From assembly GCA_945859605.1 (NCBI GenBank), contig OX243822.1, forward strand, positions 5,266,352-5,330,351: a stretch of DNA of 64,000 nucleotides, written 5' to 3'. Position numbers and translations under genes: made by a program. The notes below the pieces were generated by a model. The model was not told the DNA's origin. It did not search any database and worked only from the letters and a program-made list of their open reading frames with translations. Source of the DNA: Lumbricus rubellus. Taxonomy: Eukaryota > Annelida > Clitellata > Crassiclitellata > Lumbricidae. Each line of letters starts with the position of its first letter. Position 1 is the first letter of the stretch. Shown here one piece after another: positions 16,556 through 28,229 of this stretch.

Positions 16556-17921
16556 GCATAAATATAATTACAATGTATGCATAAATATATATTATATATG
16601 TACAGACATGCATACAAGCGCATATACATATATATCTGTGTATACGAACATGCATGCATACATTTATACATTCATTCTGCAAATTTATGTAGCACCTCTT
16701 CCGGAAAACTCAGGTGCTCAATACAACTTACATACATAGACACATCCTTGCATACACCATACATGCATGCATGTATACATACCGGCACAACATCTACATG
16801 CATTTGTACAGAATATAAAATTGCTAAGAGATTACTGTAAGTTTTGTTAAAATGTCTTCCGACTTTGACATCAAATGTTTAGCAGGCGCTACGATCGAAC
16901 TTTACCAGGTTTTGAAGATTTCATAATTATGATGGCAGCTACGCAATTCTGGTCATGCTGGTGTAAGAAAAGCAGTGTGTTTTACTTGTGTATTGTTTGT
17001 TTGATTGGGTTGCTAAATTAATTATTGTCTCCCTGCAAGCCGACATGGTTGACAAACGTGCTAGGGAATTGTTGGCTAACAAACCATGATTTGCAGTTGC
17101 AACATATTAGGATTTTGAATTCTCTTTATTGCTGTTCAGAAGTGTTTATACCTACAACTGTTCCCGGCCCATCGAGAGGGGTAGGGAAAATTCCCCAGGG
17201 ACCCTACAAATTTGAACAGCCTGTGCTGGGTGTATTCAAAGTTTAATGCCTTTTTAAATATAATCTTACTGACACTTAACTAGTCAGTTTAAACTTCAAA
17301 TGAACTGAATCATAACACACCGAAAATCATAATTGTATACTTAACTATTTATATAGTAGGTAATACCTGCACTTTACTATTTCAATTTGTTTCCAAAATT
17401 TTTATCTCACAAAGCCTCAAGAGAGTTTAGAGGCCCGGAATTTCTCTTGTCAGCAATTACAAATTTGTACCTGTCCATGTTTTCATTATTATGAATTCTA
17501 TTAGTTTATTCCATTTTATATTTCGCAAGACCTTCAAGATTCTCAGTCAAATATTTGTATATTTAATTCAAACGAGCAAAAACAAAATGACAAGTATGTC
17601 TAACACTTTAACGCTTAGAGTGCCTAAAACTTTCTGGTATCCAATGCAGCTCATTGCCACACTGTTAAACTTGTTACAAGCAAAAGACAAAAACCACGAC
17701 AAGATAGTCAAAAGCAAAACTAGTGACATTTTCATTATGCTAAACACGAGACACACATACCATAAAGTCATACAATTTTTCCAGCTGTAATAACAAGAGA
17801 CAGTTGAAATAATGAGGTCCATACTCGTTGGGTTTGAAGCGCATTGCGATCGTCGAGATAGATTCATAGAACATCGTGAAATATACATACGTCGTACATA
17901 CATATGCAAAAATCATGTGTG
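16556..17921. other. No gene recognised
   Basis: AT-rich sequence with TACATACATGCAT-type low complexity at 16550-16800. ORFs here are short and have no recognisable motifs or splice structure. Confidence 0.6.
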
Positions 17922-18112
17922 CAGGGCTGTTTTTAAGGAAATTTTAGAACTGCACAACTCCTTTCCTTTCCCGTCCTCTATGGTAAATTACTTCCAATCG
18001 GAGGACAATGACCTATTTTGCTAGTTTTGACTGCACAGAAGTGCTTCTACAACTGCACAAATCCATTTAGAACTGCACATTTTGTGTACAACTGCACATT
18101 AAAAAAGCCCTG
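17922..18112 (+). mobile_element. MITE family M2, copy 1 (191 bp)
   Basis: CAGGGCTGTTTTTAAGGAA at the left and TTAAAAAAGCCCTG at the right. The flanks CATGTGTG and CATGCGTG match at 7 of 8 positions, consistent with an aged hAT duplication. The interior repeats AACTGCACA several times. Copies also lie at 30032-30218 and 62699-62897. Confidence 0.85.
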
Positions 18113-18474
18113 CATGCGTGTGTACTGTGTACATGTAAATGTTACTGAATCGTTCAATTAATAATTATACGTACAGCTGTACACGTGTGCAAATCATGCG
18201 TGTGTGTGCACTTTGATACACCGATAAGAATTGATTAGATAGACAGTAAACAGTGACTAATTTTAAAAAAAGCAGAAACCGGAACAGAAACGAATACTGA
18301 CTTGACATAATATTATGCACACTTCATTGCACTGGGATGAGATGAGACTGCTGTTGAGTGGCTATGTGTGAACTGCAAAAGCTAAATAATTGCACTGGCG
18401 TCCAACTTAAAAAGGTTTCTGCTTCAAACCACCAAGGCCTCTCTCTGGGAATCAATTCGACCTAGCATACCCCC

Positions 18475-18698
18475 CAGGGCCGGATTAAGGCATGTTCAAC
18501 ATGTTCGGCCGAACAGGGGCCCCACACTTTAGGGGGCCCCCACAAATGTGAGAATTTTTTTAAGCAAATTTCGACCAAACGATTATTTTCCCGAAAAGGT
18601 CATCAACTTTTTTGGCGGATGAAAGGGTAGGATTTTCCCGAAAAATTTTCCGCACAAAATTTCCGAAGAGGGCCCCCACATTGCTTAATCCGGTCCTG
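18475..18698. mobile_element. MITE with CAGGGCCGGATTAAG termini, 224 bp
   Basis: Inverted termini CAGGGCCGGATTAAG ... CTTAATCCGGTCCTG. The interior is of the TTTCCCGAAAA / GGGGCCCCC type. The flanks are C-rich, so the duplication is ambiguous. The remaining sequence to 19570 shows no gene. Confidence 0.75.
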
Positions 18699-19570
18699 CC
18701 CCTCCCATGTCCATTGTCCACGGTGCAATGCCACGCTGTTCTGTCCTGGACTCTCATCCACGTCTTGCTCTGTGAAGCGTGCAATGCTCTGCAAAGATCC
18801 TTCTTCCCCCATGACTAGTTCAATCAAAATTCTAAGAACCCTCAGAGATTCTAAAAAGCAACCTAGTGGCCACAATTCAAAGCTGTCCCTATCGTAATCG
18901 TAATCTCAAAATTTCTTAAGCGCTACTCGAAAGCCAAGTGCAGGAGGGCACCAGCTTATTCATGAGCGCTGTGTCTAGTCTAGTCCAATCTCTCAACGAG
19001 TGGTGTCGCCACAATAGGTTGCAAAATGTCATTTGGCGTACTGCTTATTTTACTCATGACCTGCCAACAGTTCTTTGCGATTTTCAATACCTTCTTTACA
19101 TTTAATTTCTTTGACCTGCTGCATAATTCGCATGACCCTGACACGACCTCCTAACATTGTATGGCTGGCTCTCAACCCATGTTAAGCACTATTTTTATCA
19201 AAAACACAATCAATCACAAACATCAAGCGAAAGCGCTTTTTCAAATCACCGGTTTCTAGCAGCGTATAAATATGAGACAATGCAAATTTTAAGCAATACG
19301 AAGCACATGCTGACACCTTACTCCGAGACGTCTCAGAACTAACCAGAAGTGTGGACTCGCAAACACAAAAGAAAGAAAATTATTGCACAGAATGTAAACC
19401 AGGCTGCATGTAAATTTGACAACACTGAGAGTCAGTAACTAACTCTACACAACATTTCTGCACGACAGCACGACAGCAAATAGCTTTGGGGTCACAACAC
19501 CACTTCCCATTTAATAAGCAGAACGACGCATAGACCAGTCCACCAGTAAAGAAGTTCACCCTACTGCATA

Positions 19571-19733
19571 CAGTGGCGGCGCCAGCTATACAATCTCAGC
19601 AGGTCACGTAAGGGTTGTGAGAGTAATTCAGCAGGTAAAAGAAATTAAATGTTAACAAGATATTAAAAATTCCAAACAATTTTTGCAAGTCATGAGGCAG
19701 AGAGTAAACTAGCCTATGGTAACGCCGCCACTG
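19571..19733. mobile_element. hAT-type MITE, 163 bp
   Basis: Termini CAGTGGCGGCGCCAG ... AACGCCGCCACTG with an exact 8-base duplication ACTGCATA at 19563-19570 and 19734-19741. Confidence 0.9.
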
Positions 19734-19844
19734 ACTGCATATGTCTTAAATACACAATCATAATCGTAATCTCCAAACTTCTAAAGCACCACTCAAAAGC
19801 CAAACACAGGGCACCAGCTTATTCACAAGCACTGTGTCAGGTCA

Positions 19845-20345
19845 GAGGGGTTGTCCAAGGGATACACAGAACGAGGTTCGAGTCTGGTTACCAGAGGGAG
19901 CAATAGTAAATACATAAAACAGTGAATCAGCTGAAAATTCAAATTTAGACAAAGCAAGGCAACAACAGCACGTTGGTGTTTTCCAATGTCATCAAAAAGT
20001 TCGGAAATAATCCAAAGGTTCTCGAAAAGGAACACAAAACGAGGTCCAAGTCCGATTGCCAATAGCAGTAAATACATAAAACAGTGAATCAGCTGAAAAT
20101 TGAACTTAAACACAGGAAAAGTCAGGTTGGTGTCTTTCAATGTCATCAAAAGTGCAGAAATAATCCAAGGGTGATGGGGAGAGGAAAGGGGAAAAACGAG
20201 GTATGAGTCCGGTTACCAGAGGGAGCAATAGTAGCAAACACATAAACACAGCGAATCAGCTGAAAATTGAACTTAGACAAAGGCAGGCACCAACAGTATG
20301 CTGGTGTCTTTCAATGTCATCAAAAGTTCGGAAATAATCCAATGG
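19845..20345. repeat. Three tandem ~150-175-bp repeats 3' of PLA2G15
   Basis: Three diverged copies share AGTGAATCAGCTGAAAATT, TCAATGTCATCAAAA and GAAATAATCCAA in the same order, with unit ends near 20023, 20170 and 20345. They lie directly beyond the PLA2G15 stop codon (20399, minus strand) and may form part of its 3' UTR. Confidence 0.8.
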
Positions 20346-20398
20346 AAATGAGGAGGTGGAGAGGGAAGTGACACAGAAGATTTATCTACTTCCACTCC

Positions 20399-23300
20399 TC
20401 AATTCTTCAGGACTCTGGCGATGTACAACTTGACGTCATCGTTGTCAAGAATTGCGAGATGTTCGGCGCCAACGACCTGATGGTAAAAGACTTCCGCCTT
20501 TTGCTTTCCCATCCACCGTTGGCAACCCTGGAGACTGCGTACGTTGACCGTTCCATCTCCATCGCCTGCAATGACGACCGGCTGTTTGTCGTGCCATGTC
20601 GATTTCGTGTACGCGAGTGCAGCTGGAGTGCTGACGTTGACGCCGTGAATGCAGTGCACCTCGACACCGGGCGCTTCCAGGTTCTAGAATATGAAGAACA
20701 CGAGATATAACGACATTTATCCTCGTCTTTCTCTCATCTAAAAACTTGCCTTTTTTCTTGGGGTTGAACGCACTGGGAGCGCTTCTGAAAGGCTCTTGCT
20801 GCGAGAAGCGCTTTATAAATTGTCAGATAAGATAAGATCAGATTTATCATCAATAATAATAATAACAACAATGACGATTTCTACGGCGCCGTAACACAGC
20901 CATGCCGTTACAAGGGCGCCTCACATACTAAACTAAACAGCAGGATAGGCCTTTTAAAAAGGAATAAATGAGTCTTGAGTCATTGTTACTCAGATTGAGC
21001 CTTGAGAATTGCAGGGTTCGTGGGAGTTCAACCCCTACCAGTCTTTATCAGCAACCAACAGTAGTCTTCTTTGCACACCCCAAGTCCAATGAGAACAAGG
21101 CCGCAGGCACATGCCCAGGGTTTGGTCGGTGACTGGTAGGGGTCCAGCGGCCGGGTATTTATCCAAAGTCTATAATTTGTTCGTTTCCAATTAAACTAAC
21201 TTTTCAAAATCAACAACCAAAAAAAGAATCATAGTCGTGAATATAAATATAATATCATACGACTCGTAAATTTTTATTAATTCAATTCGTGTTTTTTAAA
21301 TTCTCTCATACAGCCTAAGCGCAGGAGGCCCGGAATTTACACTGCATTTCAAAGAAACGAAACTTGTCTTGATATTATAGCGGCTTTTATAAGCGCATTT
21401 TTGAGCAAAAATACAGAAAAAGTCATGTTTGCTGGGCTCTCGCCCCATTTACATACTTACATTCCTGCGAGTGCTATAAAAGGACAAAAGACACAAAGGG
21501 TATCAACGGTAACCAACCTTGATTAGATTCTCGGTATCCTCTCGCATCGAATACCCATCTGGATACGCGATATCATCAAAGAACCGTTTATAGTCCTTCA
21601 CCGTGTAGTTGACGTTTGGACCGTACACAAGGACCTCGTCGTCTCTCCAGAACGTATCGTACGGCAGGAGCCACGATGTGCTCGGCATTGTACGCTGCTG
21701 CTCACGAGCGGTCAACGGATTCACGACAAATACGCCGAGATTGTCGCCTACAACCAGAAATCAACCAGTTTTTAATTGATCAAAATATCATGGTTAGCCA
21801 CACATGGTCGAGGTCATATAAGGTCGCAATATAAAATTTAGTACATATACATTTAACCAGTGCTAAAAGTGTAAAAAAAAGAAGTGCCAGGATGCCCCTT
21901 ACATTTTCAGGAGTGGTGGCCAAATAAGTGGCAGGATGTTATAGAGATTTGAAAATAAGTGCCAAGACGCCGTCCATGACCGTCCTGCCACACTTTAAGC
22001 CCTGCATTTAACCCACTCTAAAGTTTTCTATTAACAATCAAATATGACAATCCACACGTGTACACTGTACAGCACCGAAAAGCTTTGGTCAGTGTAGTAG
22101 GCCACACTGTTGCCGAGTTTCAAAATACTCTGCTAATACTGAGTTTCAAATAACACTGAGTTTCAAATAACACTGAGTTTGAAAATAACACTGAGACTTT
22201 GCCATGCCATCCCTTATAGGGTTTCTGCATTAGTCTGGCGCTGCATGGATGTAGGGTCTTGCTCCCATGTACCTACAAGAACTCTGCTGTCCCACTTCTG
22301 GTGTCCAGCGGTGATCTTACCTCAGATCGGCTGATCAAGCTGAACTCTTGACCCCTCGTTTTCGAACTGCTATAATGCAGCGGCGCTCTTTCTCAGTGGC
22401 TGGTCCTAGAACCTGGAATGGGCTCCCTCTTGCGCTCTGCCTTCTGCCTAGAGGTCACACCACTATGTTTCTTTCTCACTTAAAAACTGCCTTATTAAGC
22501 CGTTGTTGGACTGGGAGCGCTTCTGAGTAGATTACTTTGAAGGTGCGCTATATAAAAGGTCAATAATAATAATAATAATAATAATAATGATTCCTCAAAA
22601 AATACTTAGCAGCGGGCGAACTATATATAGTCATCCGCTGACTTTCAATCAAAATAAACTCATAATTGGTCATTTCGGAATGTTCTGTCTAACACACCCG
22701 TAAAACGTGTAATCGATTTTTACATAAGCACGCTGGTGACGATATTCATACACTGTATGGTTGTTGTTAGCACTACTACTAGGCATCATTTGGGCTTAGT
22801 CCCTTCCCAGCCACGCCCACCAGAAGCAACTGTCCAATCAGCGAAGGTGACGTATGAAAGTAGATTACCTTGAAGGTGCGCTATATAAAAGGTCAATAAT
22901 AATGCTAACCTTGAGCTCCTGCGTGGCCGAGTGGGTTGTAGCCCGCTCGGCACGCCGGCGGCCCGGGTTCGATTCCCGGTCAGTGATTAATTTCTCGGAT
23001 CTTTACTACGGGTGGCTCGGTCGCAATATAAACGTGGAGTGAGAGGTTGTACTCTGCCTCCGACTGTAAAGGCCCTTTGGTCATACACGGTCGTTAAACT
23101 ACTTTCCGATAACCTTGAGCTGTAAATACCCTGCTAGCACTGAGTTTTAAAACAGCATTGAGTTTCCAAAAACCCTGCTAGCACTGAGTTTCCAAATACC
23201 CTGTTAACACTGAGTTTCTACAACCCTGTAACACTTTGTTTCTACACACCCTGCTAACACTCATCTTTTAACAACCCTGCTGGCTAATCAAATCCAAAAC

Positions 23301-26300
23301 CACAGAGTTTCTACCTGAAGCCATCAGTCGTAGCGTTTTGACGGCCCCACCGTACGGTCCTGCGATAGAGATGAAGGACTTGATGTACTTGTCCTTCCAC
23401 GCCTGTGTCTGATGGTTGAGAAGATAGAGGATGTAGAGGTTGCCCATGCTGTGACCCATCAGAACAACCCGCTGTTCGTTGTTCTTCGTGTACGTGTCCT
23501 CCACCAGATTCTTCAGAGCAGACAGATAGTCAGCCATCTCATCTGCAAACAGACATATGGTCATCGAAATAATAACAATCAATCAATCAAACAAGCAATC
23601 AATCAAAATTCATATCGTGCCCTTCAGAGGTGCTCCCGGCCAAGATCAGGCAACAGCAAGTCAGCCATCTCATCTGCAAACAGACACACGAGTTTGGTCA
23701 TCAAAATAACAACAATCAATCAAACAATCAGAATTTATATTGTGCCCCTTCAAGATAACTACTCAGAGGTGCTCCCGGATAAGATCAGGCAACAACAAGA
23801 TGAAGTAAAACAAGATTGCTTCTAACCATATAAATAAACTCTAATACACGAAGAATGTTGTATTCATTCATTAATTTATATAGCGCTTCTTCAAGGGGAC
23901 TACTGAGAAGCGCTCCCGACTCTAGCACGGCAAAAAATGAAAGTTTTGAGTTTAATAAAAAAAAAATGTTTCGGTAATAACCCCAGAAAGTAGATGTAGC
24001 TCCTGTGGGAGGCCATTCCAGACAACTCTATATTGTGCCCCTTCAAGATACCTACTCAGAGGTACTCCCGGCCAAGATCAGGAAACAACAAGATGAAGTA
24101 AAACAAGATTGCTTTTTCTAACCATATAAATAAACTCCAGTACACGAAGAATGTTGACCACAAATTGTTGCTATATGTTTAGAATTCCTTGTGCATGGCA
24201 ATTCCAGAAAATTTATTTTTGAGAAGCCAATAGAAGGATCTTTAATTTACAAGATAGGTGCGATGCAAAGGACTTACATCACATAGGAAAATGTGATCAC
24301 ATTGATCACAAAAGAAATGCTAAGTTCTCACTTGGTGCTTTTCTGAAGTCATATGGAGCCCCTCGTACTGTGGTGTTCCTCTTGTAGCCAAGGCCTTTGA
24401 CAAGACTTTCCACGATGCTGTAGAAATACGAAGCTGAAAATGAATTAAAAAGACATTGTACAATGTCAACCTTTTCCTCTCTTGAGAACTCAACTTACTG
24501 TAATAAGCTTCAATTTACCAGGCATAATTGACTTTAACGTATCCCAGAACATAATTAATGATGCACCCTGTTCCATCCTTATATAGCATTGACTGACCAC
24601 GTTTTAAAGGTGTCTAACTATCATTTGTAATTGTCAGCGAATGATTGGCAAAATGTTCCCACATAGTAATCGCCTCATGAGAGAATTCTAGAATTTATTA
24701 ACGATGCATCTTTTTTCATCCTTATATAGTTTTAGTTGAAACCGTTTTAAAGGTGTCTAACTATCATGGGCAATAATGTGAGCAAAGACTGGCCAAAGGT
24801 CCCTACACAGTAACAGCCTCAGGAGAGAAAGAGAATCGAACTCATACACTGCATTGCAAGGTGATCACTCTAACCACTGAGCCACCATCATGAGAACGTA
24901 ACTTACTTTATTTAGAGTCACTTTAACAGGCAATACTTTTATGAGCGCAAACTCCACGCCACTTACTCGCTCCCAGTTGACTCGAGTCGAGCCACTCGAC
25001 AGAACTCGAGTTACCGAAACCAGGTTGTCGTATCTCGACACCCGGTTGGTTCTTTGTCGTTCGCGTCACCGGATCATAGGTCAATCTTTAAGGACAACAG
25101 AACCAACACAGCCAACAGGCATTAAAAAACTGCATTAAAAAATTTAAAATATGCATAATTGTAATTGTGATGCAGAATTTATATAGCACCACTTCAAGAT
25201 AAACTCCACAGATGTGGTCCCAAATCTCTTTAAAAAAATAGAACTGTATTTCACTAAAGTGTGAATAGGAATAATTCTTGAACAGAGGGCTACACAACAT
25301 CACTAACAGCATTTTGTTGAAGGTTTCACAATCAGGGGACAAATTGATGGCAGACAGGTAGGCGCCTCCTCTTCCATGTGTTCCACCACCACCACCACTA
25401 CCATCACTTTCTCCACCACTACCTATTTCACCACATCCTCCTTCAATATCACCACCGCCTCCTCCACTACCACCTCTTCTATCTCCACCTTTTAAATTTC
25501 TCCATCACCTTCTTCTCAATCTCTACCTAATTTTCTATCTCTTCCTTTCCTCCTACACCACCTTTACCACCACCTCCTCCTTTTCTTTTCTTCCCACATC
25601 CTTATCCTCCATCTTCCCACAATGACCAAAGCAATGAAGTACCAAAAGTCATCCTACTTCATATTATCAACAAAGCAGTCGAGGATGTACGGTCCAAGGA
25701 GTTCGAGGTTGAGCCACAGCGAATACCATTTGTCCGTCTTATGCGTACAGAAGATGTGCTGAACGGTCGGCTTGTCCAACCGTGCCTCAAACTGACTTCC
25801 ACCATCGCCAGGAACTACAAGATGAGCCAAAACATTTACTACAATATGAGACAAAACATTTACTACAATATGAGACAAAACATTTACTACAATATGAGAC
25901 AAAACATTTACTACAATATGAGACAAAACATTTACTACAATATGAGACAAAACATTTACTACAATATGAGACAAAACATATATACTAGACCTCAGTTATA
26001 CACAATTAACATTACATAATATGACCATTATTTATTTTGACTATTACTTGCAAAACTGATCATGATGATTATTCTCAATAAACTTTGAACTTTCCGCAAT
26101 GGGGACCCAAACTTGGATCACATACGGAACAAATGACTGTGAGTGGCGCTATAGAAATAAATAGACACAATACAAAGCACAATGAAAATGTGGAGGGCAG
26201 TGACAGCCAGCTTTCGGATGCTTGGCATATAATGAACACACACCAAAATAAGTGGATATTCGATAAATTAATTTTTCATAGAATTCCAAAATTAATGCAA

Positions 26301-26601
26301 CAAATGCACAAACTTTAAACGCGTACGGTGCAAGTAGCGTTGCTAAGGCGCATAAGTTGAATAAACACCTTTAGAATCGTAACATGAAACACTAGCATCA
26401 ATACGATTATTACATAAACAGTATTCTAACTTGACGTAAATATTTTGAACGATGCTGCCAACTTAAAAAACCATAATTTCGTGTTTATTTACCTAAAACA
26501 ATGGGCGATAATTTGCTATTCGCCACCGCCGTCGGTGCAGTCTCACTCTGCTCGACCAAGCAGATGATTAAACAGCCGAACGCACTCAGAACTCCTTTCA
26601 T
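20399..26601 (-). CDS. pla2g15: Lysosomal phospholipase A2 / LCAT-family acyltransferase, 7 exons
   Basis: Exons on the minus strand: 26601-26493 (start, signal peptide), 25814-25658, 25085-24967, 24433-24332, 23542-23315, 21747-21518, 20683-20399 (stop). All junctions are GT-AG and in phase, giving 409 residues, close to human PLA2G15 (412). The product deacylates phospholipids and transacylates ceramide in lysosomes. An N-terminal hydrophobic leader precedes [17 protein letters not shown]. Exon 2 has LDKPTV and WLNLELLGP, exon 3 VEIRQPGFG, exon 4 [12 protein letters not shown]. The nucleophile elbow GHSMGN puts the catalytic Ser near residue 194; the catalytic Asp lies in GDGDGTVN (about 356-362), and the His in GAEH is about residue 390. 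The family usually has AHSMG, so Gly replaces Ala. All triad residues are present and no frame break is seen. The start was chosen because it precedes a signal peptide directly. Confidence 0.95.
20728..20832 (+). mobile_element. LINE 3' tail fragment
   Basis: ACTGGGAGCGCTTCTGAAAGG ... GCGAGAAGCGCTTTATAAAT tail signature, preceded by remnants of the ORF end. Intron 6 of PLA2G15. Confidence 0.7.
21325..21450 (+). repeat. Dispersed repeat, also at 27630-27735
   Basis: Both copies contain CACTGCATTTCAAAGAAACG and GCGGCTTTTAT ... AGTCATGTTTGCTGG. Unclassified. Intronic here, intergenic in the other copy. Confidence 0.75.
21858..22004 (+). mobile_element. hAT-type MITE family M3, copy 1 (147 bp)
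   Basis: CAGTGCTAAAAGTG ... CACTTTAAGCCCTG termini with exact 8-base duplication CATTTAAC (21850-21857, 22005-22012). The interior has AAGTGCCAGGACG-type repeats. Relatives lie at 53464-53638 and, partially, 45825-45915. Confidence 0.88.
22340..22592 (+). mobile_element. CR1/L2-like LINE 3' end with ORF C-terminus and (AAT)n tail
   Basis: The best-preserved copy. It encodes [20 protein letters not shown] and [12 protein letters not shown], the conserved C-terminal end of CR1/L2/Jockey-type reverse transcriptase ORFs. The 3' UTR GGGAGCGCTTCTGAGTAGA ... GGTGCGCTATATAAAAGG and an (AAT)n tail follow. It identifies the dispersed tails as LINE ends. Intron 5 of PLA2G15. The last 50 bases are duplicated at 22855-22908. 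Confidence 0.85.
22916..23097 (+). mobile_element. tRNA-derived SINE family B, copy 1
   Basis: The head has an A-box-like TGGCCGAGTGGG and a B box GGTTCGATTCC, then a body ending in AGGCCCTTTGGTCATACACG. A second, inverted copy lies at 49467-49652 with high identity, showing that this is a SINE and not a tRNA gene. The body downstream of the tRNA part is shared by both copies. Confidence 0.85.
23582..24092 (-). mobile_element. Cluster of inverted LINE/SINE tails with duplicated exon 5 border
   Basis: Several minus-strand copies of the GGGAGCGCCTCTGAGTA tail occur here (about 23610-23660, 23735-23800, 23862-23935, 24030-24085). Within them, 23660-23690 repeats the first bases of PLA2G15 exon 5 and its acceptor (GTCAGCCATCTCATCTGCAA, as at 23529-23548). 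CAATCAATCAA runs lie next to both. A local duplication therefore spans the splice site and a SINE/LINE tail. Confidence 0.7.
24560..24893 (-). mobile_element. tRNA-derived SINE family C, one full and one partial copy
   Basis: On the minus strand from 24893: TGGCTCAGTGGTTAGAGTG (A-box region), GAGTTCGATTC (B box), body, then the tail ATGATAGTTAGACACCTTT ... TATATAAGGATG ending near 24712. A headless second copy occupies about 24690-24560. Other fragments lie at 49060-49200, about 49795-49840 and 49925-49975. Intron 3 of PLA2G15. Confidence 0.8.
25350..25620 (-). repeat. Pyrimidine-rich / ACC-rich low-complexity tract
   Basis: Simple CACCACCTCC/TTCTCC-type sequence in intron 2 of PLA2G15 (the coding strand is purine-rich). 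No coding potential. Confidence 0.8.
25828..25980 (+). repeat. 24-bp tandem repeat, about 6 copies
   Basis: Nearly perfect unit of 24 bases containing TACTACAATATGAGACAAAA. It begins about 15 bases upstream of the PLA2G15 exon 2 acceptor, in the branch-point region of the minus-strand intron. Confidence 0.95.
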
Positions 26602-28229
26602 CCTTCGGCCGAATATATTTATCAAAACAGTCGATAGTCAGCCAACCCCCTTCAATCGTATTAAGATTTAATTAAACGCCATTATGCAACAATTAATTAA
26701 TTTCTCTGGTCTTAATCTCCTACCAATGCCGATAAGCAGTAACGTTATGATGGCCTCATGTCCTCTGATTGGCTATAAGTAGGTCACCGTTCTCTGATTC
26801 GTTGGTAAATAGGTCGATACTTGAACGTAATGAGGGCTCATCGTCACGTGCTAAAATCGGACCACTGAATGTCATGGTCGTCGGCTTGGACCATTAATTT
26901 TAGAAGGCCGTGCTTGGACCAGGTTTGCACAGCTCAAGGCCATTAATTTTGCACTCGGATCCGCTGCCCAAGACGTGGTAGTGCCAGTCCCAGGCTTGGA
27001 TAAATGAGGAGGACGACGCCGCCCGCCAATCATCTTTGTTATGAAACAGTGCCAAAGCTGTCATCGTAAAAAAACTCGGAACCTCTCATTCATCCACCAT
27101 TTCTGGTTTGCATATTGATCTCTCCTGCAGCAGCTTTGATCGCCGTTCTAATGCTCTGCTGATCAGTGATCACTATAACCCTACGAAATCATAATTATAG
27201 GCCTATAGGCCTAGGCCCTAATGTAAATATTTACATTGGGGCTTACTATATTTGCACTGCATCTCTGCCCCTTAATTCTCTCTGGTCTCTGTGGCAGCAG
27301 TAGGCTACTTGAATAATTTACAGCTGACAACTCTCTTTGCCAACCCTTCTGACTCGACTCGATCAGCGGCGCTCGCTAATAATCTGGTGCCCTATATAGA
27401 CTTGGCTAGTAGATGCCCTTTAGAAGTTAAGTGTAGATTTTACGTTTCCTGTCATTTCGTACAAATGTTATGAATAGTTGAACGGTCCCTTTGACTCGAA
27501 TCATATGATAATAATAATAATTATGACCCCTTCCGTGTTATTACGATAGAGTGGTTGATCATTGAAATATAAGTGTGTTTACAGTATTAAAGGTCATAGT
27601 TTATTCACTGGACAAGGTTAGATCTTGCAAAGCTACACTGCATTTCAAAGAAACGAAACTTGTCTTTAGATTATAGCGGCTTTTATGAGCACATTTTTGT
27701 GCAACAATGCAGAAAAGTCATGTTTGCTGGTCAACTGTATCTCGTCCCACTTACGCATTGCCAACCCATGCCCTACACATCCAATCGTTTTATTTACGTT
27801 TTGACGATTTGCGTTGTGTTCTTTTGAGGCTTTTTTAAAAATTTGTGTAGCGTTGATTTAATAATTACGCGCGTGTCTGCGCTCAAAAGCGAAGTGAAGG
27901 TAAAGTTGTGCTAATATGCGTGGGGCTGCATTGGCTTCTGTAAAAATTTATTTATTATTGATGATGGTACCTATTCCTTTTGTCCAAAATTTGAAGCTTA
28001 GCAAAAAATAGTTAAATTGAAAGGTATTTGATGCCACACAACTCATGCCATGTACTGCAGCTGTTACTAATTAATTATTTGCTTAATAATTACGTGCATA
28101 CTCTGGGATTGTGGCCTCGTGTATGTAGGCTATCAGTCCAGGTCTCTCGAAGATCTGTAGGCCACCATGGCACCCTGTTTGGCAGCAGTGGCAGTATCAC
28201 CATAGGTTGCCGCAGGTAATTTGATATAC
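26602..28229. other. Divergent intergenic region between PLA2G15 and TMEM243
   Basis: No exon recognised. A module AGTGCCAGTCCCAGGCTTGG with AATCATCTTTG (26977-27045) recurs near 44210-44245, 44515-44545 and inverted near 48868-48895, so it is a dispersed repeat. Another repeat lies at 27630-27735. Confidence 0.6.

Noticed and set aside
22918..22985. A tRNA gene with good A and B boxes
   Set aside because: The same sequence plus a shared 110-bp body recurs inverted at 49467-49652, so it is the head of a SINE.
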